DNA of 64,000 nucleotides from Dyella_B sp035503745 (GTDB lineage: Bacteria > Pseudomonadota > Gammaproteobacteria > Xanthomonadales > Rhodanobacteraceae): NCBI RefSeq assembly GCF_035503745.1, contig NZ_DATJTC010000009.1:8309-72308 (forward strand), read 5' to 3'. Shown here in pieces: positions 1 to 8,637 of this stretch; within the stretch, counting starts at the first letter, position 1, and every line of letters begins with the position of its first letter. Under the pieces are notes generated by a model. That model had not been told where the DNA came from. It did no database searches and was given only the letters and a program-made list of their open reading frames with translations. Made by a program: the position numbers and the translations under genes.

Positions 1-311
1 GCGTGCTGATGATCCCCCGCTTCATCTGGCCGGATCTGCACCAGTGGCTGCTGCTGGCCGGTTATGGCCTGCTGGCTGCGCTGGCCGGCGTGCTGCTGAT
101 GTACGCCACGCTGATCGCCCATGCCAATCGTGTGGCGCCTACGCAGTACAGCCAGATGCTGTGGGCCATCGGCTTTGGTTACTGGCTGTTCGGCGACCGC
201 CTGGATTGGCCGATGCTGGTGGGTATTGTGCTGATTCTAGGTGCGGGCCTGTTCACGCTGGTGCGCGAGGAGAAGGTCACCCCGTGGTGGCGACGGGCCA
301 AGATGCTGTGA
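1..311 (+). CDS. EamA/DMT-family permease, C-terminal part (5' truncated by window edge)
   Basis: The reading frame is open from the first base and ends at TGA 309-311. The visible ~102 residues show two or three hydrophobic helices, an Ala/Gly-rich segment near residues 20-40 and a closing helix (VGIVLILGAGLFTL) followed by a basic tail (WWRRAK). This is the usual end of a drug/metabolite transporter (EamA) repeat with a cytoplasmic basic C-terminus. These inner-membrane proteins export small metabolites, and the substrate cannot be told from this fragment. The family call rests on the helix pattern and the final-helix motif; the start lies outside the window. Confidence 0.7.
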   Translation, partial: VLMIPRFIWPDLHQWLLLAGYGLLAALAGVLLMYATLIAHANRVAPTQYSQMLWAIGFGYWLFGDRLDWPMLVGIVLILGAGLFTLVREEKVTPWWRRAKML

Positions 312-787
312 ATACCCGACATAATCGCCGTTTCGTCACCCGGTATAGGCGATGCCCCGGCGCGTCAACGTATTAATATGAAATGCGTTTACATGACTCC
401 TGCACCACGCCTCCCCCTGGCGAGAGACCTAACATGCAGTGTCCATGGACCAAGACATCCCCTTTAAGGCATCGAAAAGCGTGACGCGGCAAGATCGACG
501 CTGCGGGTCGCCAAGGGCCTGATATTCCCCGGGTTCATATCGCACCTCCCCCGGTGCTCCCGAATCCACTGACCGCTCGCCCGCGCATGGCCTGGCCGTG
601 CACCAGCGAGCGGTGCCATGTGAATGCAAAACGTGAGTCATTCCTCCACGAAAAATCGAACGATGGCCCGGCCTGCGCCTGGCGCGCGAAAACCACTTTA
701 CGGACAGCGGTTTGTGCCGGGTCATCAATGCTTTTTCGAGATGAAATCGCTCTTGATAAACTGTAGGACGAGCAACCGGAGATGGTT
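312..787. other. Intergenic region upstream of the mdtABC-type operon
   Basis: About 475 bases with no convincing gene. Short frames on both strands lack ribosome binding sites and protein-like composition. The part nearest the operon (about 725-770) is AT-richer and probably holds the efflux operon promoter, but I see no clear -35/-10 pair. No regulator gene of TetR, MarR or two-component type lies next to the operon inside the window. Confidence 0.5.
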
Positions 788-2041
788 ATGAGTGCCAATA
801 CCCCGCGAGCAACTGGACATGTTCGCAACAAGCGCGGCAAGTGGATTGCCGCGGCGGTCATCGTGGCGGTCATCGTCCTCATCGTGGTTCACCTTTTCAA
901 TGCCAAACCCGCCAAGATGGGCAACCCGCCGCAAGTGGTGAGCGCCCAGGCCGCCACGCTGGGCAGCATGCCGGTGATCTTGAACGAACTGGGCACGGTT
1001 ACGCCCATCGCCACCGTCACGGTACTGCCGCAGTTGAGCGGCTATCTCACGGAGGTGGGCTATCAGGAAGGCCAGGATGTGAAGAAGGGTCAGTTCCTGG
1101 CCCAGATCGATCCGCGCCAGTACGAGATCAACAAGCAACAGGCCCAGGCCCAGTTGGCCAAGGACCAGGCCAGCCTGGACCAGGCGCGCGCCGACCTCGC
1201 CCGCTACACCCAGTTGCACCAGCAAAAGTCGATCGCCGAGCAGACCTACGCCGACCAGCAATTCACCGTGGCGCAAGACGCGGCCGCCGTGCAGGCGGAC
1301 AAGGCTGCCATCGCGCAGGACGAACTGGACCTGGTCTATTGCCACATCACCGCGCCGGTGGACGGGCGCGTGGGCCTGCGCCTGGTCGATCCGGGCAATT
1401 ACGTCACGCAGTCCAGTTCGCCCGGCATCGTGGTGATTACCAGCATGAAACCGACCACGGTGCAGTTCACCGTGCCGCAGAATTCGCTCAGCCAGGTCCT
1501 GGAGCGCGTCAACGCCGGCGCCAAGCTGCCCGTGACGGCCTACAACAGCGACAACACCAAGCAGATCGCCACCGGTACGCTCTACGCGATAAGCAACCAG
1601 ATGGCCACCAGCACCGGCACCGTCACGCTGCGCGCCACCTTCCCCAACGATGACGAAGCGCTGTACCCGAACGAGTTCGTCAATGTGCGCCTGCTGGTGA
1701 ACACGCTGCAGAACGCGGTGCTGGTGCCCACGCCCGCCGTGCAGACGGGTGCGCCGGGCGATTATGTGTATCTGGTCAATGCCGACGACACCGTCTCGGT
1801 GCACAAGGTGACGCCCGGTCCGAGCGATGGCAAGAACACCGTCATCCTCGCGGGCCTTTCCGCAGGCCAGACGGTGGTGACCGACGGCATGGATCGCTTG
1901 AGCGATGGTGCAAAGATCAAGATCGCGCACGCCATGCCGGCCACGGCGAGCAGCGCGTCGGCGCCGGCCTCGTCGTCTTCGTCCTCCGCGCCGCATAAAC
2001 GCGGAAAGCGCAGTTCGGGCGCCTCCACCTCGCAGTCGTGA
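788..2041 (+). CDS. mdtA: RND efflux periplasmic adaptor, MdtA type
   Basis: Membrane-fusion (HlyD-like) adaptor of 417 residues, linking inner-membrane RND pumps to an outer-membrane channel. It has an N-terminal membrane anchor around residues 17-37, a biotinyl/lipoyl half-motif, a Gln/Ala-rich alpha-hairpin (about 110-180), the second lipoyl half (HITAPVDGRVGLR), beta-barrel and membrane-proximal domains. The tail is rich in Ser, Ala and Lys (about residues 385-417). ATG 782 is also in frame, but GGAG at 778-781 sits six bases before ATG 788, so 788 is preferred. It is first in a four-gene operon with two RND subunits and an outer-membrane lipoprotein. The best match in architecture is MdtABC, which exports bile salts, novobiocin and similar compounds in enterics; the substrate here is unknown. 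Confidence 0.9.
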   Translation: MSANTPRATGHVRNKRGKWIAAAVIVAVIVLIVVHLFNAKPAKMGNPPQVVSAQAATLGSMPVILNELGTVTPIATVTVLPQLSGYLTEVGYQEGQDVKKGQFLAQIDPRQYEINKQQAQAQLAKDQASLDQARADLARYTQLHQQKSIAEQTYADQQFTVAQDAAAVQADKAAIAQDELDLVYCHITAPVDGRVGLRLVDPGNYVTQSSSPGIVVITSMKPTTVQFTVPQNSLSQVLERVNAGAKLPVTAYNSDNTKQIATGTLYAISNQMATSTGTVTLRATFPNDDEALYPNEFVNVRLLVNTLQNAVLVPTPAVQTGAPGDYVYLVNADDTVSVHKVTPGPSDGKNTVILAGLSAGQTVVTDGMDRLSDGAKIKIAHAMPATASSASAPASSSSSSAPHKRGKRSSGASTSQS

Positions 2042-2060
2042 CCGGCGGACATACGATCCG

Positions 2061-5000
2061 ATGAATATTTCCCGCCTGTTCGTACTCAGGCCGGTGGCCA
2101 CATCGCTGCTGATGATCGCCCTTGTGCTGGTGGGCCTGGTCGCGATGCGCTTCCTGCCGGTGTCCTCGCTGCCCGACGTGGATTATCCGACGATCCAGAT
2201 TCGCACCTTCTATCCGGGTGCCAGTCCATCGGTGATGGCCACCACCGTCACCGCACCGCTGGAAGTGCAGTTGGGTGAAATTCCCGGCCTGCAGCAGATG
2301 ACGTCCAACAGTTCCGCGGGCGCGTCGATCATCACGCTGCAGTTCGATCTGTCGCTCAATCTGGACGTGGCCGAGCAGAACGTGCAGGAGGCGATCAACG
2401 CGGCCAACAGTCTGCTGCCCAGCGGCCTGCCCGCGCCGCCCACCTATGCCAAGGTCAATCCGGCCGACCAGCCGATCCTGACCCTCGCCGTGACGTCCAA
2501 GTCGATGTCGCTGCCGCAGCTGCAGGACGTGGCCAACAACCGCCTCGGCACCAAGATTTCCGAAGTGCCGGGCGTAGGCCTGGTGACGCCCGCGGGCGGC
2601 AACGTACCGGCGGTGCGCATAGAAGCCGATCCGCAGAAGCTCGCCTCCTACGGGCTGAACATCGACGACCTGCGCTCGCTGATCAACAACGTCAACGTCA
2701 GCCAGCCCAAGGGCAACTTCGACGGTCCGGACCTGGACTACACCATCAACGGCAACGACCAGATCCAGGATCCGAAGGATTACCTCAACACGGTGATCTC
2801 CTACCAGAACGGCGCGCCGGTGTTCCTGCGCGATGTCGCGCGCGTGACGCAGGCGGCCGAGGATACCGAACAGGGCGCGTGGTACGACAAGACGCCCTCG
2901 ATCGTACTTAACGTGCAGCGCCAGCCGGGCGCGAACGTGATCGCCACCGTTGACCAGATCAAGCGCGAACTGCCGCAGCTGGAATCGACGCTGCCGGCCG
3001 GCATGCACGTGGCGGTGGTCTCCGACAGCACCGGCGTGATCCGCTCATCCGTCTCCGACGCCGCGTTCGAGCTGGTGCTGGCGGTGGTGCTGGTGGTGCT
3101 GGTGATCTTCGTGTTTCTGCGCAACTTGCCTGCCACGATCATTCCCAGCATTTCCGTGCCGGTGTCGCTGATCGGTACGCTGGCGATGATGTACGAGCTC
3201 AACTACTCGATCGACAACCTGTCGCTGATGGCTTTGATCATCGCCACCGGCTTCGTGGTCGACGACTCGATCGTGATGATCGAGAACATCGTGCGTTATC
3301 TGGAGGAAGGCGAAACGCCTTTGAATGCCGCGCTGATCGGCGCCGGCCAGATCGGCTTCACCATTCTGTCGCTGACCGTGTCGCTGATCGCGGTGCTGAT
3401 CCCGCTGTTGTTCATGGGCGGCGTGATCGGCCGGCTGTTCAGCGAATTCGCGGTCACGCTGGCCGTGACGATCGTGATTTCCGGCGTGGTCTCGCTGACC
3501 CTGGTGCCGATGCTGTGCGCACGCATCCTGCGCGCGCAGTCCGAGCGCCACCCGAGCCGCTTCGAGCAAATCAGCGAGGGCCTGTTCGACAAGACGCTGG
3601 CCGCCTACGAGCGCGGCCTGCGTTTCATCATGGATCACCAGCTGGCGACGCTGGTCACGTTCTTCGTGACGCTGGTCATTACCATCCTGCTCTACATCAC
3701 CATACCCAAGGGCCTGTTCCCGGTGCAGGACGTGGGCGTGATCGAAGGTATCAGTATCGCCGACAATTCGGTGTCCTACAGCACCATGGTGAACCGGCAG
3801 TCGGCGCTGGCCGATGCGATTCTCAAGGACAAGGACGTGGTCAACCTCACGTCCTACGTCGGCATCGACGGCACCAACACCACGCTCAACAACGGCCGCT
3901 TCCTGATCGACCTGAAAGCGCGCGACGACCGCTCGGAAACGGCGGCGGAAATCGCCCGCCGCATCCAGGGCGAAGTGGCCGGCGTACCCGGCATCAAGCT
4001 ATACCTGCAGCCGGAGCAGGATCTCACCCTCGACACCACCGTATCGCCGAACCAGTACCAGTTCGTCCTGCGCGGACCGAGTCAGCAGGAGTTCCAGAAG
4101 TACGTGCCGGCGCTGCTGGACCGGATGAAGCAGATCAAGTCGATCACCGATGTGACCAGCGATCTGAACAACGATGGCCTGAGCGTCAACGTCGAGGTCA
4201 ATCGCCAGCTGGCCGCGCGCTTTGGCATCACCGCGGCGACTATCGACAACGCGCTTTACGACGCGCTGGGACAGCGCATCGTCTCGACCATCTTCGACCA
4301 GTCCAGCCAGTACCGCGTGATCCTGGTGGCCAAGCCGGAAAAGCTGCCCACCCTGCAATCGCTGGGCGAGCTGTACCTGCCCAGCCAGACCAGCAGCAGC
4401 GGCCAGGTGCCGTTGAGCGCCATCGCCAAGATCCAGGTGACCAAGTCGCCGCTGGTGATCAGCCATCTGGCTCAGTTCCCGTCGGTGACGATCTCCTTCA
4501 ACCTGGCCAAGGATGCATCGCTGAGCAAGGCGGTGGAGGAGATCAACCGGGCCGAGCAGGCGGTGAAGCTGCCCTCCTCGATCACCTCCTCGTTCCAGGG
4601 TGCGGCGCAGGCGTTCCAGGATTCGCTATCGAGCGAGGTGTATTTGCTGATCGCCGCGCTGGTGGCCGTCTATATCGTGTTGGGCGTGCTGTATGAAAGT
4701 TTCATCCATCCGGTGACCATTCTCTCGACCCTGCCTTCGGCCGGCATCGGTGCGCTGCTTGCGTTGATGATCGCCGGCAGCGACCTGGACGTGATCGGCA
4801 TCATCGGCATCGTGCTCCTGATCGGCATCGTAAAGAAAAACGCGATCATGATCGTGGACTTCGCGCTGGAAGCCGAACGCGACCACGGCAAGCCGCCGGC
4901 GGAAGCGATCTTCGAAGCCTCGCTGTTGCGTTTCCGCCCGATCCTGATGACGACGCTGGCGGCAATGCTCGGCGCACTGCCGATGCTGCTGGGCACCGGC

Positions 5001-5168
5001 ACCGGTTCGGAACTGCGCCGTCCGCTGGGCCTGGCGATCATCGGCGGCCTCACCTTGAGCCAGCTGCTGACGCTGTTCACCACGCCGGTGATCTATCTGT
5101 ACTTCGACCGGCTGGCGCAGCGCTTCCAACGCAAGCCCTCGCTCGCGGCGGGAGATAGTGCGCCGTGA
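2061..5168 (+). CDS. mdtB: RND efflux inner-membrane subunit, MdtB type
   Basis: Proton-driven RND transporter of 1035 residues with the full duplicated fold: TM1 at residues 9-29, a porter domain, TM2-6, then the mirrored second half. The relay aspartates are present (GFVVDDSIVMIENIV, about residues 390-404) and so is the TM10 lysine (GIVKKNAIMIVDF). An in-frame extension upstream to 1905 overlaps mdtA and is Arg-rich, so ATG 2061 is the start, 19 bases after mdtA. It sits beside a second RND gene of similar size, which is the arrangement of MdtB2C heterotrimers. The porter-domain hairpin near residues 775-787 is short here, unlike in the next gene. Confidence 0.93.
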   Translation: MNISRLFVLRPVATSLLMIALVLVGLVAMRFLPVSSLPDVDYPTIQIRTFYPGASPSVMATTVTAPLEVQLGEIPGLQQMTSNSSAGASIITLQFDLSLNLDVAEQNVQEAINAANSLLPSGLPAPPTYAKVNPADQPILTLAVTSKSMSLPQLQDVANNRLGTKISEVPGVGLVTPAGGNVPAVRIEADPQKLASYGLNIDDLRSLINNVNVSQPKGNFDGPDLDYTINGNDQIQDPKDYLNTVISYQNGAPVFLRDVARVTQAAEDTEQGAWYDKTPSIVLNVQRQPGANVIATVDQIKRELPQLESTLPAGMHVAVVSDSTGVIRSSVSDAAFELVLAVVLVVLVIFVFLRNLPATIIPSISVPVSLIGTLAMMYELNYSIDNLSLMALIIATGFVVDDSIVMIENIVRYLEEGETPLNAALIGAGQIGFTILSLTVSLIAVLIPLLFMGGVIGRLFSEFAVTLAVTIVISGVVSLTLVPMLCARILRAQSERHPSRFEQISEGLFDKTLAAYERGLRFIMDHQLATLVTFFVTLVITILLYITIPKGLFPVQDVGVIEGISIADNSVSYSTMVNRQSALADAILKDKDVVNLTSYVGIDGTNTTLNNGRFLIDLKARDDRSETAAEIARRIQGEVAGVPGIKLYLQPEQDLTLDTTVSPNQYQFVLRGPSQQEFQKYVPALLDRMKQIKSITDVTSDLNNDGLSVNVEVNRQLAARFGITAATIDNALYDALGQRIVSTIFDQSSQYRVILVAKPEKLPTLQSLGELYLPSQTSSSGQVPLSAIAKIQVTKSPLVISHLAQFPSVTISFNLAKDASLSKAVEEINRAEQAVKLPSSITSSFQGAAQAFQDSLSSEVYLLIAALVAVYIVLGVLYESFIHPVTILSTLPSAGIGALLALMIAGSDLDVIGIIGIVLLIGIVKKNAIMIVDFALEAERDHGKPPAEAIFEASLLRFRPILMTTLAAMLGALPMLLGTGTGSELRRPLGLAIIGGLTLSQLLTLFTTPVIYLYFDRLAQRFQRKPSLAAGDSAP

Positions 5169-5202
5169 TCAGCATGTTGACGATCTCGCCGCATCGCCCT
5201 TC

Positions 5203-5300
5203 CCCCTGCTTGCAGGGGCGGGCTGGGAGGGGGTCGCTGTTGCCGGCTTTGCCGCAAGGTTGTTTTGTCCCGCTCCAACTCTCCCCTGCACGCAGGGGAG
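5203..5300. repeat. Pair of palindromic REP-like elements between the two RND genes
   Basis: Two short hairpins share the core CCCCTGC-nn-GCAGGGG. The first is 5203-5218 (7-bp stem, TT loop). The second is 5281-5300 (9-bp stem, 2-base loop). They are about 60 bases apart and fill most of the 163-base gap between mdtB and mdtC. The paired layout resembles REP doublets (REPINs) seen between genes in many gammaproteobacteria. They may stabilise mRNA or attenuate transcription inside the operon. Confidence 0.7.
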
Positions 5301-5331
5301 ACAGCCAGGTCATCGCAACGGGTGAAGCACG

Positions 5332-8300
5332 ATGAACATCTCGGCGCTCTTCATCCGCCGACCGGTGGCGACCACCCTGCTGGCGATCGCCATCCTGCTT
5401 TCTGGTGCGCTGGCGTATTTCCGTCTACCGGTCGCGCCGCTGCCGAACGTCACCTATCCGGTGATCGTGGTGCAGGCAAACATGGCCGGCGCCAGCCCCA
5501 GCATCATGGCGTCCACCGTCGCCGAACCGTTGGAAAAGCGCCTGGGCGCCATCGCCAACGTCATCGAACTGACCTCCACCAGCTATGTCGGTTCGGCGCA
5601 AATCGTGGTCCAGTTCGGCCTCAACCGCGATATCAACGGCGCCGCGCGCGACGTGCAGGCTGCGATCCAGGCCGCGCGCGCGGATCTTCCGACCACGTTG
5701 CGCAACAACCCGACCTACCGCGAATACAACCCGGCCGATTCGCCGATCATGGTGCTTGCACTGACCTCGCACACGCTCACGCGCGCGCAGCTTTACGACT
5801 CGGCCGATTCGGTGATCCAGCAGCAGCTGTCGCAGGTCGATGGCGTGGGCCAAATCACGCTGGGCGGCAGCGCGCTGCCGTCGGTGCGCGTGGAGCTGGA
5901 GCCGGATCAGCTCAACAGCTACGGCATCGGGCTGGAAGACGTGCGCGCAGCGATCAGCGCCGCCAACGCCGACAGCGCCAAGGGCCATATCGATCAGAAC
6001 GGACAGCGCTACGAAGTGACGTCCAACGACCAGATCAGCAAGGCCGCGCCCTACCGCGACCTTGTCGTCGCCTACCGCAACGGCGCGCCGGTGCTGCTGC
6101 GCGATGTGGCCAGCGTGCAGGATTCGGCGGAAAACATCCGCAACATGGGCCTGTACAACAACCAGCCGGCGGTGCTGGTAATCGTGTATCCGCTGCCCGG
6201 CGGAAATATCGTCAAGACCGTTGCGCAAATCCGCAAGGTACTGCCGTCGATCGAGGCCACCTTGCCGCGCAATGTACACATCGGCATCGCACTGGACCGT
6301 TCGCAGTCGGTGAATGCCGCAGTGGGCGATACCGAGCGTTCGCTGTTCCTGGCCGTGCTGCTGGTGATCGGCGTGGTCTATATCTTCCTGCAGTCGCCGC
6401 GCGCGATCCTGGTGCCGGCGGTGGCGTTGCCGCTGTCGATCGTCGGCACGTTCGGGCCGATGTACCTGCTCGGCTACAGCCTGGACAACCTCTCGCTGAT
6501 GGCGCTGACCATCGGCACCGGCTTCGTCGTCGATGACGCGGTGGTGGTGCTGGAAAACATCGTGCGCCACGTCGAAGCCGGCATGGATCCGCGCGAGGCG
6601 GCGTTGCGCGGCAGCGGCGAAGTCTGCTTTACGGTGATCTCGATGAGCCTGTCGCTGATCGCCGTGTTCCTGCCGATCCTGCTGATGCCGGGCATCATCG
6701 GATTGTTGTTCCACGAATTTGCGGTGACGCTATCGATCGCGATCCTGCTTTCGCTGGTGATTTCGCTCACCGTCACGCCAACCATGGCGGCCTATGTGCT
6801 CAGCCGCGGCAAGGCGCTGCATTCGAAGGCGCGCTGGGCGGTGTGGTACGAGCAGCAGTTCGATCGCTTCAAGAACGCCTATTCCCACTCGCTTGCCGCC
6901 GTGCTCGACCACGCGCTGCTGGTGGGGCTGATGCTGGTGGGGCTGATCGTGCTCAACGTGTTCCTGATCAAGCTGGTGCCCTCCACCTTCTTTCCCGAAC
7001 AGGACAACGGCATCCTGATCGGCCAGATCATCGCCGACCAGAGCATCTCGTTCCAGGCGATGGAAAAGAAGCTCGCACAGCTGCAATCGATCGTGCAGAA
7101 AGACCCGGCGGTGGATTCGGTCGCGGGGTTTACCGGCGGCCGTGCGCTCAACACCGCCAACGTGTTCATCGAACTCAAACCGCTGTCCCAGCGCAAAATT
7201 TCGGCGGCACAAGTGGTGGATCGCCTGCGACCGAAACTCAATGCGGTGTCGGGCGCCAAGCTGTTCTTGCAGGCCGCGCAGGATCTGCATATCGGCGGTA
7301 GATCCTCGGCCGCCGAATACCAGTACACGCTCACTAGCGATGATCCCGATGCGCTGTATACCTGGGTGCCCAAGCTGGTCCAGGCGCTGGGCAAATACAG
7401 AAACCAGCTGCAGGACGTCAATTCCGACCTGCAGCAAAACGGTCTGCAGGTCTACGTCAATTTCGATCGCGCCACCGAAGCGCGCTACGGCTTCGCGCCC
7501 AACCAGCTCGACAATGTGCTGTACGACGCCTTCGGGCAACGCACCGTGTCCACCGTGTACAACCAGCTCAACCAGTACTACGTGGTGATGGAAGTGGCGC
7601 CGCAATACTGGCAGTACCCGCAGATGCTCGAACGCATGCGCTTTAGCACGGCCGCCGGCAACGCCTCCGGCACCCAGCAGACGCAGATGCCGGGCGGCAC
7701 GGTGAGCGGCGTAACGGCGGCGGCGGTGACGGCCTCGCGCGGTTCCGCCTCAAGCACCAATGCGTTGAATTCGAATGCCGAAGCCAACCAGCTCACCAAT
7801 GCCATCTCCAACTCCAAGGGCGGCAGTTCCAGCGGCAGCGCGGACAGCACCTCGGCCGAAACCCTGGTGCCGTTTCCGGCGATGACCTCCTTCATCACCA
7901 ACCACACCGCCACCCAGGTCAGCCACCAGGGCGGATTGGTGGCCGCCACCATTTCCTTCAACCTGCCTCCGGGCGGCTCCCTGAGCAAGGCACTGGCGGC
8001 CATCGGCCAGGCGGAGCAGCAACTGGGCGTGCCCGCGTCCATCCACGGCGCCACGGCAGGCGCGGCGCAGGTCTATTCGCAATCGATGTCAACCATGCCG
8101 CTGCTGATCCTGGCGGCGCTGGCGGCGGTGTACATCGTGCTCGGCGTTCTCTACGAGAACACCGTGCATCCATTGACCATTCTCTCCACGCTGCCCTCGG
8201 CCGGCATCGGCGCCACGCTGGCGCTGCTGATCTTCGGCACGCCGTTCTCGGTGATCGCGATGATCGGCATCATCCTGCTGATCGGTATCGTGAAGAAGAA

Positions 8301-8637
8301 CGCGATCATGATGATCGACGTTGCCATCCGCCTGCAGCGCGATGAAGGCTACCAACCGCAGAAAGCCATCCACGATGCGGCGGTGATTCGCCTGCGGCCG
8401 ATCATGATGACCACCGCGGCGGCCGTGCTTGGCGCGGTGCCGCTGGCCATCGGCCTGGGCCAGGGCTCCTCGCTGCGCCAGCCGCTGGGCATTACCGTGA
8501 TGGGCGGCCTCATCCTGAGCCAGGTGTTTACGCTATACACCACGCCGGTGATCTACCTCTACCTCGACCGCCTGCGCGCCAAGCTCGCCGGGTGGTCCGC
8601 CACGTTGCCGTGGAACCGATCGGACGCAAGCGCATGA
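5332..8637 (+). CDS. mdtC: RND efflux inner-membrane subunit, MdtC type, with a low-complexity insertion
   Basis: Second RND subunit, 1101 residues, about 70 longer than its partner. The relay residues are intact (GFVVDDAVVVLENIV near residues 400-415; GIVKKNAIMMIDV in TM10). The extra length is a Ser/Thr/Gly/Asn/Ala-rich stretch of about 73 residues at 771-843 (nt 7642-7860), placed in a porter-domain hairpin that normally reads like the partner's YLPSQTSSSGQVPLSAI. Flanking sequence is in frame and well conserved, so this is a tolerated insertion and not a frameshift. The gene follows the REP-like pair, and its stop overlaps the next start (ATGA 8634-8637). MdtC-type subunits carry the main proton pathway in the MdtBC heterotrimer. 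Confidence 0.92.
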   Translation: MNISALFIRRPVATTLLAIAILLSGALAYFRLPVAPLPNVTYPVIVVQANMAGASPSIMASTVAEPLEKRLGAIANVIELTSTSYVGSAQIVVQFGLNRDINGAARDVQAAIQAARADLPTTLRNNPTYREYNPADSPIMVLALTSHTLTRAQLYDSADSVIQQQLSQVDGVGQITLGGSALPSVRVELEPDQLNSYGIGLEDVRAAISAANADSAKGHIDQNGQRYEVTSNDQISKAAPYRDLVVAYRNGAPVLLRDVASVQDSAENIRNMGLYNNQPAVLVIVYPLPGGNIVKTVAQIRKVLPSIEATLPRNVHIGIALDRSQSVNAAVGDTERSLFLAVLLVIGVVYIFLQSPRAILVPAVALPLSIVGTFGPMYLLGYSLDNLSLMALTIGTGFVVDDAVVVLENIVRHVEAGMDPREAALRGSGEVCFTVISMSLSLIAVFLPILLMPGIIGLLFHEFAVTLSIAILLSLVISLTVTPTMAAYVLSRGKALHSKARWAVWYEQQFDRFKNAYSHSLAAVLDHALLVGLMLVGLIVLNVFLIKLVPSTFFPEQDNGILIGQIIADQSISFQAMEKKLAQLQSIVQKDPAVDSVAGFTGGRALNTANVFIELKPLSQRKISAAQVVDRLRPKLNAVSGAKLFLQAAQDLHIGGRSSAAEYQYTLTSDDPDALYTWVPKLVQALGKYRNQLQDVNSDLQQNGLQVYVNFDRATEARYGFAPNQLDNVLYDAFGQRTVSTVYNQLNQYYVVMEVAPQYWQYPQMLERMRFSTAAGNASGTQQTQMPGGTVSGVTAAAVTASRGSASSTNALNSNAEANQLTNAISNSKGGSSSGSADSTSAETLVPFPAMTSFITNHTATQVSHQGGLVAATISFNLPPGGSLSKALAAIGQAEQQLGVPASIHGATAGAAQVYSQSMSTMPLLILAALAAVYIVLGVLYENTVHPLTILSTLPSAGIGATLALLIFGTPFSVIAMIGIILLIGIVKKNAIMMIDVAIRLQRDEGYQPQKAIHDAAVIRLRPIMMTTAAAVLGAVPLAIGLGQGSSLRQPLGITVMGGLILSQVFTLYTTPVIYLYLDRLRAKLAGWSATLPWNRSDASA

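Noticed and set aside
725..2101. Open minus-strand frame of 458 codons over the mdtA-type gene
   Set aside because: Antisense shadow; the plus-strand adaptor is unambiguous.
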